A DNA stretch of 64,000 nt from Longimicrobiales bacterium (lineage in GTDB: Bacteria; Gemmatimonadota; Gemmatimonadetes; Longimicrobiales; Gaopeijiaceae), in contig OY282361.1 in assembly GCA_958295645.1 (NCBI GenBank), positions 1,950,501 to 2,014,500 on the forward strand, given 5' to 3'. Below are positions 6,865 through 14,531 of this stretch, piece after piece. The position numbers were made by a program, and so were the translations under genes. How positions within the stretch are numbered: position 1 is the first letter of the stretch; every line of letters begins with the position of its first letter. Below the pieces are notes generated by a model. That model had not been told where the DNA came from. It saw only the letters and a program-made list of their open reading frames with translations, and ran no database searches.

Positions 6865-7491
6865 CTACCTCCTTGTGAAACGGGTGAGAAGTCCCGCGGC
6901 GACTGTCGCCGCGGGTGATCTGGCGGATCCGGCGAGGAGGATGGCCTCGCCGGACCAGCTCGCCTTGAATGCCTCTTGATTGATGGAGTACCGGCCTACC
7001 TGCGGATCGAGAACGACGAGCCGGCCCTCCGGCCCCTGCTTCGCGACCACGACGAAATGCCCCCTGTCGACCCACGCGATGAACGGCTTGCGCGCGACCT
7101 CGAGCGAATCCGCGGAGAGGCGCCGCAGGACCAGCGAGACGCCCGAAGCGCCGGCGGCTCGGATCAGGCCGCTCGCCCGAGTGCCCTCCGCGCTGGTTCC
7201 GGCCAATGTGCCGAGCGAGTCCAGGGACGGAGGGGCCAAGCCAACCGCGCGCAGCAAGTTGGCCAGCGCCGCCGGACCGCAATCGGAAAGTCCGGTCTGC
7301 ATGACCACGCCGTCGCGGCCGAGATACGTTCCTCCGGCCATCGCCACGCCGACGCGGGCCGCCGCGCGCGCCGTCCGGGGCAGGTCGGCGGCGGCCCACC
7401 AGAGCGCCGCCCCGGCAAGCAGTCCCACCAGTCCAAGCCGGCGGGCCGCGCGGCGACGACGACGACGAGTTCGGGGGCTGGAAGCGTTCAT
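6865..7491 (-). CDS. membrane-anchored C39-family cysteine peptidase
   Basis: 208 residues from the ATG at 7491; a longer GTG start at 7578 is possible but adds only a low-complexity extension. The very basic N-terminus (RTRRRRRRAARR) and one span at about 19-37 put the domain outside the cytoplasm. The C39 fold shows QTGLSDCGPAALANLL with Gln65 and catalytic Cys71, His145 in DRGHFVVV, and Asp162 in VVLDPQVG. C39 enzymes cut double-glycine leaders and are normally fused to an ABC exporter. This one is free-standing, with a separate ABC pair at the far end of the operon. Processing of the downstream-encoded peptides is the obvious job. Confidence 0.85.
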   Translation of the reverse strand: MNASSPRTRRRRRRAARRLGLVGLLAGAALWWAAADLPRTARAAARVGVAMAGGTYLGRDGVVMQTGLSDCGPAALANLLRAVGLAPPSLDSLGTLAGTSAEGTRASGLIRAAGASGVSLVLRRLSADSLEVARKPFIAWVDRGHFVVVAKQGPEGRLVVLDPQVGRYSINQEAFKASWSGEAILLAGSARSPAATVAAGLLTRFTRR

Positions 7492-7527
7492 GCGTCCGGG
7501 CGGAGCGGGTCGTCTGCGAATCTTGCG

Positions 7528-7549
7528 GGAAGACGGTAACCGCTCTTCC
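7528..7549. promoter_or_regulatory. near-palindrome upstream of the C39/peptide operon
   Basis: GGAAGA and TCTTCC flank an inner CGGTAACCG, making a 22-base almost symmetrical site 37 bases before the chosen C39 start. The position, in the 181-base gap after the selenoprotein gene, fits an operator for the peptide operon. If the longer GTG start at 7578 were used, the site would lie inside the coding region. No regulator gene is adjacent. Confidence 0.3.
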
Positions 7550-7672
7550 GGGACACTTACATGGCCAGACGAGACCACTTTTTGGGGATGCCCGAACAGG
7601 GCTTGGGCGCGGCGAACGAGCGCCCGGGGCCGGTAGTCGGCGAACTACGCCATGTCGTTGCGCACGTGCGAG

Positions 7673-8311
7673 TTAGCGCGGTGCGACGGTGCCTTCTTGG
7701 AGTTCCTTCAGGACAGCCAGAATGTCTTCGTGCGAAGGCCGTACGCGGTAGTCCACCTCCACGAACTTCCACCGCACCACGCCTTCCTTGTCGACGACGA
7801 ACGTGGCCGGGTGGGGGACGGGGCGCCTCGGCGGGGCGTCTTCGTTGAAGAGCCCGTAGCGGTCGATCACGCGATGGCCGGGGTCCGACAGCATCACGAA
7901 GTCCGGCTCGGCGCCCCCGCCCTCGACGATCCGGTCGATCATCAGCTGCTGCTTCGCCCGGTCGTCGACCGAGACGGTCACGATCACCGTCTCCTCCGCG
8001 AGATCAGGGGGCAGGAGGTCTCTCAGCTCGCCGAGCTGACGCGCGCAGTAGGGTCACCAGTGCCCCCGGTAGAAGACCAGGACCACGTTCTTCTCGCCCC
8101 GAAAGCCGGCCAGCTCCACCGTGGAGCCGCCGAAGGACTCCAGCCCGAAGAGCGGGGCTGCGTCGCCGACGGACACGCGGTCCAAGTCCGCCGGAGGAAG
8201 ATCGTGGCCGTCCGCCGGACCCAGCGCCGGCTGCTGGGCGGCGAGGCCGGGAACGTGGGCCGTAGCGGACAAGAGGCCCGCAAGGGCGAAAGGCCGCAGC
8301 GAAGAGATCAT
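7673..8311 (-). CDS. exported selenocysteine-containing peroxiredoxin (AhpC/TSA-like), UGA read-through
   Basis: Read through an in-frame TGA at 8054-8056, the frame is 213 codons from the ATG at 8311. Residues 1-25 are a Sec signal ending GLAA. The thioredoxin fold then reaches LVFYRGHW, the UGA (residue 86) and PYCARQLGEL. The AhpC/TSA family normally has Cys exactly there (RGxWCPYC), so the UGA sits on the peroxidatic residue, giving a UXXC site. The remaining domain (VTVSVDD, MLSDPGHRVIDRYGLFNED, PATFVVD) is intact and in frame. A hairpin suited to SelB lies just downstream. Likely role: periplasmic peroxide reduction. The alternative is a pseudogene or a sequencing error, but a random stop at precisely this codon would be a coincidence. 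Sec machinery is not in the window. Confidence 0.8.
8023..8039 (-). promoter_or_regulatory. bacterial SECIS-like hairpin
   Basis: In the transcript, starting 14 bases after the UGA, a 7-bp perfect stem (UCAGCUC with GAGCUGA) closes a GGC loop. The loop begins 22 bases past the UGA and its first two bases are G. Both agree with the known bacterial SECIS rules: apical loop roughly 16-37 bases downstream and a G in the first two loop positions. Confidence 0.7.
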
Positions 8312-8329
8312 GGAGCAGGGCGTCCTGTC

Positions 8330-8395
8330 GGATGATGGAGCGGGCGTCGCCGGACGATGGCGCGGGCGTCGCCCGATGATGGAGGAAGCGTCGGG
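8330..8395. repeat. three 22-bp tandem repeats upstream of the selenoprotein gene
   Basis: Copies at 8330-8351, 8352-8373 and 8374-8395 share the frame GATGATGGAGCGGGCGTCG with a few changes. A fourth, more diverged copy at about 8308-8329 includes the start codon of the selenoprotein gene. The array lies in the divergent gap before the hydrolase gene at 8604 and may affect both promoters. No spacers are present, so it is not CRISPR. Confidence 0.7.
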
Positions 8396-8603
8396 AAATG
8401 TCTTCGTCGAACCGGCGCTGGGCAAGGCTTGGGCCAACTCCATTGACACCCGGCGTCCCGGCGGCCGACATTTCGAGCGCCCGGCCCGTCGCCCAAAATG
8501 CCCGGCCGAGCGCGTTCGGCTCCCGGCGATCGTCCCGGCGGCCGAACTCTCCAAAGAAACAATATCCCAAAGAAAAGCCAGCCGGCACCGGAGGTTCTGC
8601 ACG

Positions 8604-9476
8604 ATGCGCCCCACTCTTCCCGCGACCCTCGCGGCCCTCTTCGCCCTCGGTTGCGGCGAGTCCCAGTCCAACGAGAATCCCTCGAGCACGCAGCCGCCCG
8701 CCGAGGAGCCCGGCATCCCCTTCAATCCCACGGCGGACGACCAGTTGCCGTCCGCCATCGTCGGCGAAGACCGTCAGCCGCAGGGCGCCGGCGCCCGCTA
8801 CGTCCCCGGCGACACGCTGACGCTCGGCTACCTGGCCCAGCCCGAAGGCGACGGATCGTTTCCCGCCCTCGTCCTCGTTCACGAGTGGGACGGCCTCGGC
8901 GACAGAGTCCGCCAGCTGGCCGACGACCTGGCCGCCGAGGGCTACGTGACGCTGGCCGCCGACCTGTTCAAGGGCCGCACGGGCCAGTCCCCTGACGAGA
9001 ACATGGCGCTGGTCCGCGAAGCCCAGGACGACCCCGCCGCCATGATCGCCAACCTGAACGCCGCCGCCGCCTACCTCAAGCGCCGCCCCGACGTGACCGG
9101 CCGCCTGGGCGTCGTGGGCTGGTGCTTCGGCGGGGGCGTGGCGCTTTCCTACGGCCTGGACGGCGAGAACCACGAGGCCACAGCGATCTTCTACGGCCGG
9201 CTCGTGGACGACCCCGAAGTCCTGGCCGCGCTCGATCACGAAGTCTACGGCACGTTCGCGGGCCTGGACGAAGGCCCCTCTCCCGAAGAGGTCGCCGCCT
9301 TCGAGGCCGCCCTCCGCTCCGCCGGCGTCGCCAACGACCTGCACATCTACGACGACGTGAATCACGGCTTCTGGCTCTGGGTGGACGGCGACCCGGAAAG
9401 TCGCACGGAACCCGCTCTGGACGCTTGGCAGCGGCTCAAGGCCTACCTGGACCGGACGATGAAGAGCGAGGGGTGA
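8604..9476 (+). CDS. lipoprotein dienelactone-hydrolase-family enzyme
   Basis: 290 residues from the ATG at 8604, with GGAGG nine bases upstream. A signal with lipobox-like FALGC puts Cys17 at the membrane. The alpha/beta hydrolase domain has VHEWDG near 92-97, the nucleophile elbow GWCFGGG with Cys174, an Asp in AGLDEGPSP near 222, and His254 in NHGF. This is the Cys-Asp-His triad of dienelactone hydrolases. It hydrolyses an ester or lactone, but the exact substrate is unknown and most such exported homologues are uncharacterised. Transcribed away from the selenoprotein across a 292-base gap with tandem repeats. Confidence 0.9.
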   Translation: MRPTLPATLAALFALGCGESQSNENPSSTQPPAEEPGIPFNPTADDQLPSAIVGEDRQPQGAGARYVPGDTLTLGYLAQPEGDGSFPALVLVHEWDGLGDRVRQLADDLAAEGYVTLAADLFKGRTGQSPDENMALVREAQDDPAAMIANLNAAAAYLKRRPDVTGRLGVVGWCFGGGVALSYGLDGENHEATAIFYGRLVDDPEVLAALDHEVYGTFAGLDEGPSPEEVAAFEAALRSAGVANDLHIYDDVNHGFWLWVDGDPESRTEPALDAWQRLKAYLDRTMKSEG

Positions 9477-9730
9477 GCATTCGCGCCGCCATCGCCGGGG
9501 GCCGCCCCGGGTACGCGCCGAACCGGCGTCGATGGCCCGTCGCCGTCGAGCGCTCGCCGGAGGAACCGTCCACGCTGGGTGACAGTCGCTGTCCAGCAGG
9601 CGGGAAAACGTCCTCCGGCACATGGTGCGCCACCTTGCCGACCCGGTTGGCACGAGTCTTGCCGCAAGCTTCGGCGGAGCCCGGAAACGCGGGCCGACTG
9701 AACGAAGACCAGCGAAGGGAGGCAGGAGCG

Positions 9731-10552
9731 ATGAGCACGCGCAACACGCACAACCAACAAGCAACGCCGCACCGCAAGCGAACGATCTGGCGAACGAGTC
9801 TCTTGGCCGTCCTGGCCGTCGGCATTGGAACCGCGGCGCCGTGGCCGGAGACTGCGGCAGCGCAATCGAGCGGGGACTTCACGCTGGGCACGCCCAAGGC
9901 TTCTTTGGCGGTGCGGTTCGGCTACAATCTGCCCCGCACCGGAGGCAGCGGCGGAAGCGACGACAACCTGTGGGCGTTCACGCGAGAGCAGCTGACCGTC
10001 GAGAAGGGAGACTTCGGCGGGATCTTCCTGGGCGCGGAACTCGGCGTTCGGGTCTCGGAGCGCTTCGACGTCACGGTGTCGGCGGGCCGGTCGAGCGCCA
10101 AGGCTCTTTCGGAGTTCCGAGCCTACGTGGACACCGACGACCGGCCGATCGAGCAGACCACCGAGTTCTCGACACTGCCGCTGACCGTCGGCATCAAGGC
10201 GTTTCCGTGGAAGCGGGGCCGTTCGGTCGGCCGGTTCGCGTGGGTTCCCCGGAGCTGGAATCCGTACGCGGGCGTGTCGGCGGGCATCGTGAGGTACCGG
10301 TTCCAGCAGTACGGGGACTTCGTGGACTTCGAGACGAAGGACATCTTCTCGGACGACTTTCGCTCGGAGGGGACCACGGCTACGGTTCATCTCCGGGCCG
10401 GCATCGAAGTCGGCGTCAGCAGCACCCTCATGCTCACCGCCGAGTCGAGATACGCGTTCGGAAGCGCGAGTCTGGGGAGAGACTTCGAGGGCTTCGAGGA
10501 CTTGGACTTGACGGGGTTTCAGGCGACGGCGGGCATCGCGCTTCGCTTCTAG
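9731..10552 (+). CDS. outer-membrane beta-barrel protein (opacity/OmpA-barrel-like)
   Basis: 273 residues; the ATG at 9731 is preceded by GGAGGCAGGAGCG. The Sec signal ends around ETAAAQ (about residue 37). The mature part is alternating beta strands with aromatic girdles (ASLAVRFGYNLP, FDVTVSAGRSSA, LPLTVGIKAFP) and ends in ATAGIALRF, with the C-terminal Phe used by the BAM complex. About eight strands are likely. Such small barrels are structural or of unknown role. The gene lies 57 bases before the next gene on the same strand and may be co-transcribed with it. The 254 bases upstream hold no gene I can see. Confidence 0.75.
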   Translation: MSTRNTHNQQATPHRKRTIWRTSLLAVLAVGIGTAAPWPETAAAQSSGDFTLGTPKASLAVRFGYNLPRTGGSGGSDDNLWAFTREQLTVEKGDFGGIFLGAELGVRVSERFDVTVSAGRSSAKALSEFRAYVDTDDRPIEQTTEFSTLPLTVGIKAFPWKRGRSVGRFAWVPRSWNPYAGVSAGIVRYRFQQYGDFVDFETKDIFSDDFRSEGTTATVHLRAGIEVGVSSTLMLTAESRYAFGSASLGRDFEGFEDLDLTGFQATAGIALRF

Positions 10553-10608
10553 GCGGGACGGGGCGCGAACACATCTACATGCAAGCGAAGAACGAAAGGG
10601 AGAAGATC

Positions 10609-11799
10609 ATGAACGGCAAGGAACACGGACGGATGGGCGCGGTTGCGGTTCTCGCCGCGGTCGCGCTGGCAGCGGCCGCCCCGGTCTCGTTGGACGCGCA
10701 GGCGCGCCCGGCGAGCCAAGGCTGGGGACCCTATCTGGGATGCTGGGAGCCCCAGGGCGCCGAGGTGGAGGAAGGCGTCCTCTGCTTCGTGGAAGGGACG
10801 AGCGGCGTGGAGATGCTGACGCTTCTGGACGGCGAAGTCGCCTACCGGGAGCCGTTCCAGGCGGACGGACGGCCGCACGAGGTTGAGCAGGACGATTGCA
10901 GGGGAACCGAGTCGGCTTGGTTCTCGGGGGACCAGGACCGGCTCTACACGCTCTCCGACGTGTCGTGCGAAGGCGAGGCTTCCCGGCGCACCACCGGCAT
11001 CATCTCCATGCCCGAACGCGGGCTGTGGCTGGACGTGCGGGCGAGCGAGACGGACGGCGAGACGCTGGCTTGGTCGCGCTGGTACCAGCGAGTGGACGAC
11101 CGCGTGCTGGACGAGGCGGGAGTCCGGTCGGCGCGGCGCGGCCCGATCTTCGGCGCGGCGGGCGGCGGCTTGGCCTTCCGGCGCGCGATCGCGATCGACG
11201 ACGTTGTGGACGCCAGCCGCAACGTGCATCCCAAGGCGGTCTCGGCCTGGATCGCCGAGGTGGGCCAGGAGTTCCGCGAGCTGGACGCCGAAGACCTGAT
11301 CCGCTTGGACGACGAGGGCGTGGATGAGGACGTGATCGACGTGGTGGTCGCGGTCTCGTTCCCCGACCGGTTCGAGTTGGCGGCGGGCGGGCCCGAGGAA
11401 GCGGAGGGCGCCGGAGTCCGCGAACGGGCGCCGCAGGGGAGGCGCTTCGGCTTCTTCGGATACGATCCCTACTACTACGGCTATGGCTACGGCTACTCGC
11501 CCCTCTGGAGTTCCCGCTACTCGTACTACTCTCCGTTCGGCTACTACGGGGGATGGTGGGGCGGCCGAAGGTACGCGCCCGTCGTAGTGGACGTGAATCC
11601 GACGACGAGAGGCCCCGGCCGGGTCGTGGCCGGCAAAGGCTACCGCCAAGGCAACGGGAGGGACCAGGACGCGCCTTCCTACCGCCCCGGCCGTGGCGCG
11701 GGCAGATCCACCGTGGGCGGGTCGAACCGGCGTCCCCCTTCGCCGCCGTCCCGGGGCGGCAGCACCGGACGGAAGGCGAAGCCTCGCGGCGGCAAGTAG
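10609..11799 (+). CDS. exported protein of unknown function with Tyr/Gly-rich C-terminal tail
   Basis: 396 residues; the ATG at 10609 follows AAAGGGAGAAGATC. The signal peptide ends near SLDAQA. Residues about 32-190 form a lipocalin-like or beta-rich domain (GPYLGCWEP, a YREPFQ segment, conserved Cys residues). Residues about 190-270 are helical and acidic, and the tail from about 285 is low-complexity: a GYDPYYYGYGYGYS stretch, then Arg/Gly/Pro-rich sequence to RGGK. I do not recognise the family. The tail resembles disordered cell-surface or adhesive segments. Position right after an outer-membrane barrel suggests an envelope role. Confidence 0.65.
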   Translation: MNGKEHGRMGAVAVLAAVALAAAAPVSLDAQARPASQGWGPYLGCWEPQGAEVEEGVLCFVEGTSGVEMLTLLDGEVAYREPFQADGRPHEVEQDDCRGTESAWFSGDQDRLYTLSDVSCEGEASRRTTGIISMPERGLWLDVRASETDGETLAWSRWYQRVDDRVLDEAGVRSARRGPIFGAAGGGLAFRRAIAIDDVVDASRNVHPKAVSAWIAEVGQEFRELDAEDLIRLDDEGVDEDVIDVVVAVSFPDRFELAAGGPEEAEGAGVRERAPQGRRFGFFGYDPYYYGYGYGYSPLWSSRYSYYSPFGYYGGWWGGRRYAPVVVDVNPTTRGPGRVVAGKGYRQGNGRDQDAPSYRPGRGAGRSTVGGSNRRPPSPPSRGGSTGRKAKPRGGK

Positions 11800-11817
11800 G
11801 GGCTTCCGTTCCTTCCT

Positions 11818-12525
11818 GTGGGGGCTGCGTTGATTTCAGCCGAGACGCTGGCCTCCAGTCCGTTGCTGGCCGTGGCCGTGTTGTTCGGCGCAGGAGTGCT
11901 GACCAGCCTCACGCCGTGCGTGTACCCGATGATCCCCATCACCGCGTCCGTGATCTCGGGAACGGCCAAGGACGGGCAGCCCTGGCGACGGACAGCGGGA
12001 CTCACGGCGGCCTACGTCGTGGGTCTCGCGGCCCTCTACGCGACGCTCGGCCTAGTGGCGGGACTTGCCGGCTCCATGTTCGGGACCGTCAGCGCCAGTC
12101 CGTGGGCGTCGCTGGCCATCGGGCTGCTGCTGGTCGTGTTCGCGCTGGCGATGCTGGGCGTGATTCCGATGGCCGCGCCCCAGCGGCTGCTGGCCTGGGC
12201 GGGGACTCGGGAGGGCGGTTCCTACGGAGCGGTGTTCCTACTCGGAGCGGCGTCGGGGATCGTCGCCGCGCCCTGCGGCGCCCCCGCGTTCCTCACGGTC
12301 TTGGCCTGGGTGGCGGCCACGCAGGCGGGCTTCATGGGCTTCATCTACCTCTTCGTTTTCTCGCTGGGGATGACCGCGCTGCTGGCGGTGGTCGGCCTCT
12401 TCTCGGGGACGCTGACCTTGCTTCCCAAGTCCGGGGCGTGGATGCTGGCCGTGAAGCGAGCAGCGGGCGTGGTGATGCTCGGCGTCGCCGGATACTACTT
12501 CTACAAGGCCAGCGCCAGTCTGTGA
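11818..12525 (+). CDS. CcdA/DsbD-type transmembrane thiol electron transporter
   Basis: 235 residues with six hydrophobic spans. The two functional cysteines lie in TPCVYPMIPIT (span 1) and APCGAP (span 4), as in CcdA and the membrane domain of DsbD. It passes electrons from cytosolic thioredoxin to periplasmic thiol proteins. The gene overlaps the next one, an exported WCENC thioredoxin, by GTGA, so the two form a reducing relay for cytochrome c maturation or other periplasmic thiols. The start is a GTG at 11818; a TTG a few codons later is an alternative. Confidence 0.88.
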   Translation: MGAALISAETLASSPLLAVAVLFGAGVLTSLTPCVYPMIPITASVISGTAKDGQPWRRTAGLTAAYVVGLAALYATLGLVAGLAGSMFGTVSASPWASLAIGLLLVVFALAMLGVIPMAAPQRLLAWAGTREGGSYGAVFLLGAASGIVAAPCGAPAFLTVLAWVAATQAGFMGFIYLFVFSLGMTALLAVVGLFSGTLTLLPKSGAWMLAVKRAAGVVMLGVAGYYFYKASASL

Positions 12526-13178
12526 GGACTCGATTGAACCGAAAGCGCAACGCCGAGGGCCGCCGCCAGGTCGCAGCAGACTCCTGGCCGGGGGCGGCGA
12601 TGCTCCTGCTCTCGCTGGGCGGCGTCTTGTGGCCGGGTGCACCGGCTCTCGCGCAACAGGGCACGGTGGGCGTGGGTCCGCCCTTGGGCTCGCCCGCGCC
12701 CGACGCCCAGGTCGAGGATCTGGACGGCAACCCCGTGTCGCTCGCGGAGCTGATCGGAGGCGGCCCCGCGCTGATCGAGTTCTGGGCTTCGTGGTGCGAG
12801 AACTGCGAAGCGCTGGAGCCTCAGCTGACGGAGATCAACGAGCGGTTCGGCGACCGCATGACCGTCCTGGCCGTGGCCGTGGCCGTCGGCCAGTCCCGGC
12901 GGCGGGTGCGGCGCCACGTGGCCGCCCACGAACCCGCCTTCACCTACGTCTACGACGCTCGCGGCGAGGCCGTTCGCAACTACGGAGCGCTCGCCACCTC
13001 CGTCGTCGTCCTGGTGGACGCGCAAGGCCGCATCGCCTTCGCGAACGTGGGTCCGCAACAGGACTTGGTAAGCGCGGTGGAGAAGATGCTGGGGTCCTCC
13101 ACGGACGTCAAATCAACCGCCGATATGGCGCCCCACGGCAATCTCGAAGGGCCGGGAAGTCCCAGAGGCCCACATTGA
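12522..13178 (+). CDS. TlpA-like periplasmic thioredoxin
   Basis: 218 residues from a GTG that overlaps the stop of the CcdA-like gene (GTGA). After a basic N-terminus, a hydrophobic segment at about 26-42 ends in ALAQ, so the protein is exported. The AhpC/TlpA fold shows LGSPAPDAQVEDLDG, then the active site EFWASWCENCEALEP, and TSVVVLVDAQGRI. It likely takes electrons from the coupled CcdA-like protein and reduces periplasmic disulfides. The C-terminal 25 residues (after VEKMLGSS) are a loose tail. It overlaps nothing downstream and ends 17 bases before the convergent DUF4399 gene. Confidence 0.86.
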   Translation: MRTRLNRKRNAEGRRQVAADSWPGAAMLLLSLGGVLWPGAPALAQQGTVGVGPPLGSPAPDAQVEDLDGNPVSLAELIGGGPALIEFWASWCENCEALEPQLTEINERFGDRMTVLAVAVAVGQSRRRVRRHVAAHEPAFTYVYDARGEAVRNYGALATSVVVLVDAQGRIAFANVGPQQDLVSAVEKMLGSSTDVKSTADMAPHGNLEGPGSPRGPH

Positions 13179-13194
13179 ACTGGATCGCCGCTCT

Positions 13195-13653
13195 CTACCG
13201 GATCACCACGGTGATGGTGTCGCTCACGGGCGGATCGAGCGGGACGTGCACGCCGTCCGCCACCACGGCGATGATCCGGTGCTCGCCGGGCGGCAGCTCC
13301 TCCAGCGTGAACTCGGGCTGGCCGAGTCCCATATGGTAGTGAACGCCCGGGTCGTTCGGGATCGGCAACGACCAGTCCACGTCCGCGTTCACGACGAGGT
13401 GGTGGTGGCCGGTGCCCGGGTCCATGGTGCCGGCCGGAGCGACCACGAGGCCCATCACCTCCATGACCACGCGAACCGGCCCCGCGTCGAAGGTCGCTCC
13501 GTCGGCGGGTTCGGAGATGACGACGCCGGCCGTCGGCGTAGTCTCGGCCGTCTCCGTCGCGGCACCGGCTTCGTCCGCGCCGGGTTCGGGGTCGCCGCCT
13601 CCGCAGGCCGCGAACGCGAGGGCTGCGCCCATGGCAACCGTCGATCGAATCAT
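13195..13653 (-). CDS. DUF4399 domain lipoprotein
   Basis: 152 residues from the ATG at 13653 (GGGGAGCAGGG upstream). The lipobox LAFAAC is followed by an acidic, Thr/Ala-rich linker and a beta-sandwich domain with GTGHHHLVVNADVD, GVHYHMGLGQPEF and PPGEHRI. This His-rich pattern is typical of DUF4399 proteins, which often occur as small periplasmic lipoproteins. The clustered His residues could bind a metal, but no role is established. It stands alone, converging on the TlpA-like gene. The roughly 255 bases upstream contain no further gene. Confidence 0.8.
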   Translation of the reverse strand: MIRSTVAMGAALAFAACGGGDPEPGADEAGAATETAETTPTAGVVISEPADGATFDAGPVRVVMEVMGLVVAPAGTMDPGTGHHHLVVNADVDWSLPIPNDPGVHYHMGLGQPEFTLEELPPGEHRIIAVVADGVHVPLDPPVSDTITVVIR

Positions 13654-13908
13654 GTACCCTGCTCCCCTGAGCTTGAGGGATCGGCCGGCGGCGAGAAGGA
13701 TTTTGCCGGCGTGAACGTAGACGCGAGACAGATTGCGGCCCGAACCGCCTCTTGTCCAGAGGAGCGTCGCAGGAGCGTGCGCACGGACGATGCCGGGCGG
13801 CACGCTGGTCGCTGCCGTCGGCTCGCGTGTCCGCCGCACGCGCATCGCGCGGTTCTCGGTAGATTAAGCTTGGCCAAACAAACTCGCAGGCACGGACAGT
13901 AGACAGCA

Positions 13909-14496
13909 ATGAGCAAGCCGCCGGAGCAAGACGGAGACGACAGCCGGAACGTCTCCGTGAACCTGAACCTCAATCTGCCGCGGACCGTTGCGCCTGCGTC
14001 CGAGCCCGGCTACTCGACAAGCTTGGGCTACGGGCTTTGGTGCGCCGGCCTCTTCGGCGCCTGCGGCGTCCACCGGTTCTACGTGGGAAAGATCGGCACG
14101 GGACTGCTGTGGCTGCTCACGCTCGGGCTCTTCGGCATTGGTCAGCTTTACGATCTCTGCACGATGAAGTCGCTCGTCCGCAAGGCCAACATCCGCGAAG
14201 GGCACGTCCCCCATCCCCGGCAGATGGCGCTCTCGCACACACGGGGCGGGCACGCGCAGCTCCCTCCCGGCAAGAAGGCCGGCCGAGGGCCGTCGCTCCG
14301 CCAAGCGCTGCTTCAAGCCGCCGTCAAGAACGGCGGCGAGCTGACGGTCACGCAAGGCGTCATGGCGACCGACAAGGGCTTCGAAGAAGTCGAGAAGGCC
14401 CTGCACGAAATGGTGGACAAAGGGTACGTGGACATCGACAACGCGCCCGGCAGCGGCGTGATCGTCTACCGCTTCCCCGACTTGGCCGGACGGTAG
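13909..14496 (+). CDS. TM2-domain membrane protein with C-terminal winged-helix-like region
   Basis: 195 residues. The N-terminal 30 are polar with an NLNLNLP run. The TM2 domain follows with LGYGLWCAGLFGACGVHRFY, VGKIGTGLLWLLTLGLFGIG and QLYDLCTM, giving two helices with the conserved G-HRFY turn. After a basic linker (about 100-130) a cytosolic domain of about 60 residues (LRQALLQAAVKNGGELTV, then KALHEMVDKGYVDID) looks like a small winged helix. TM2 proteins have no defined biochemical function. Divergent from the DUF4399 gene and 35 bases before the barrel gene. Confidence 0.8.
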   Translation: MSKPPEQDGDDSRNVSVNLNLNLPRTVAPASEPGYSTSLGYGLWCAGLFGACGVHRFYVGKIGTGLLWLLTLGLFGIGQLYDLCTMKSLVRKANIREGHVPHPRQMALSHTRGGHAQLPPGKKAGRGPSLRQALLQAAVKNGGELTVTQGVMATDKGFEEVEKALHEMVDKGYVDIDNAPGSGVIVYRFPDLAGR

Positions 14497-14531
14497 TCGG
14501 CCCCCGAGGCGTCCTGCATGTCGCGCCGGAG

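Noticed and set aside
8330..8395. Short CRISPR array
   Set aside because: The 22-bp copies are directly adjacent without spacers, and no cas genes are present.
7673..8758. Two separate genes (104-residue C-terminal and 234-residue N-terminal frames) instead of one selenoprotein
   Set aside because: The frames meet at one UGA within a continuous peroxiredoxin fold, the UGA replaces the active Cys, and a SECIS-like stem follows.
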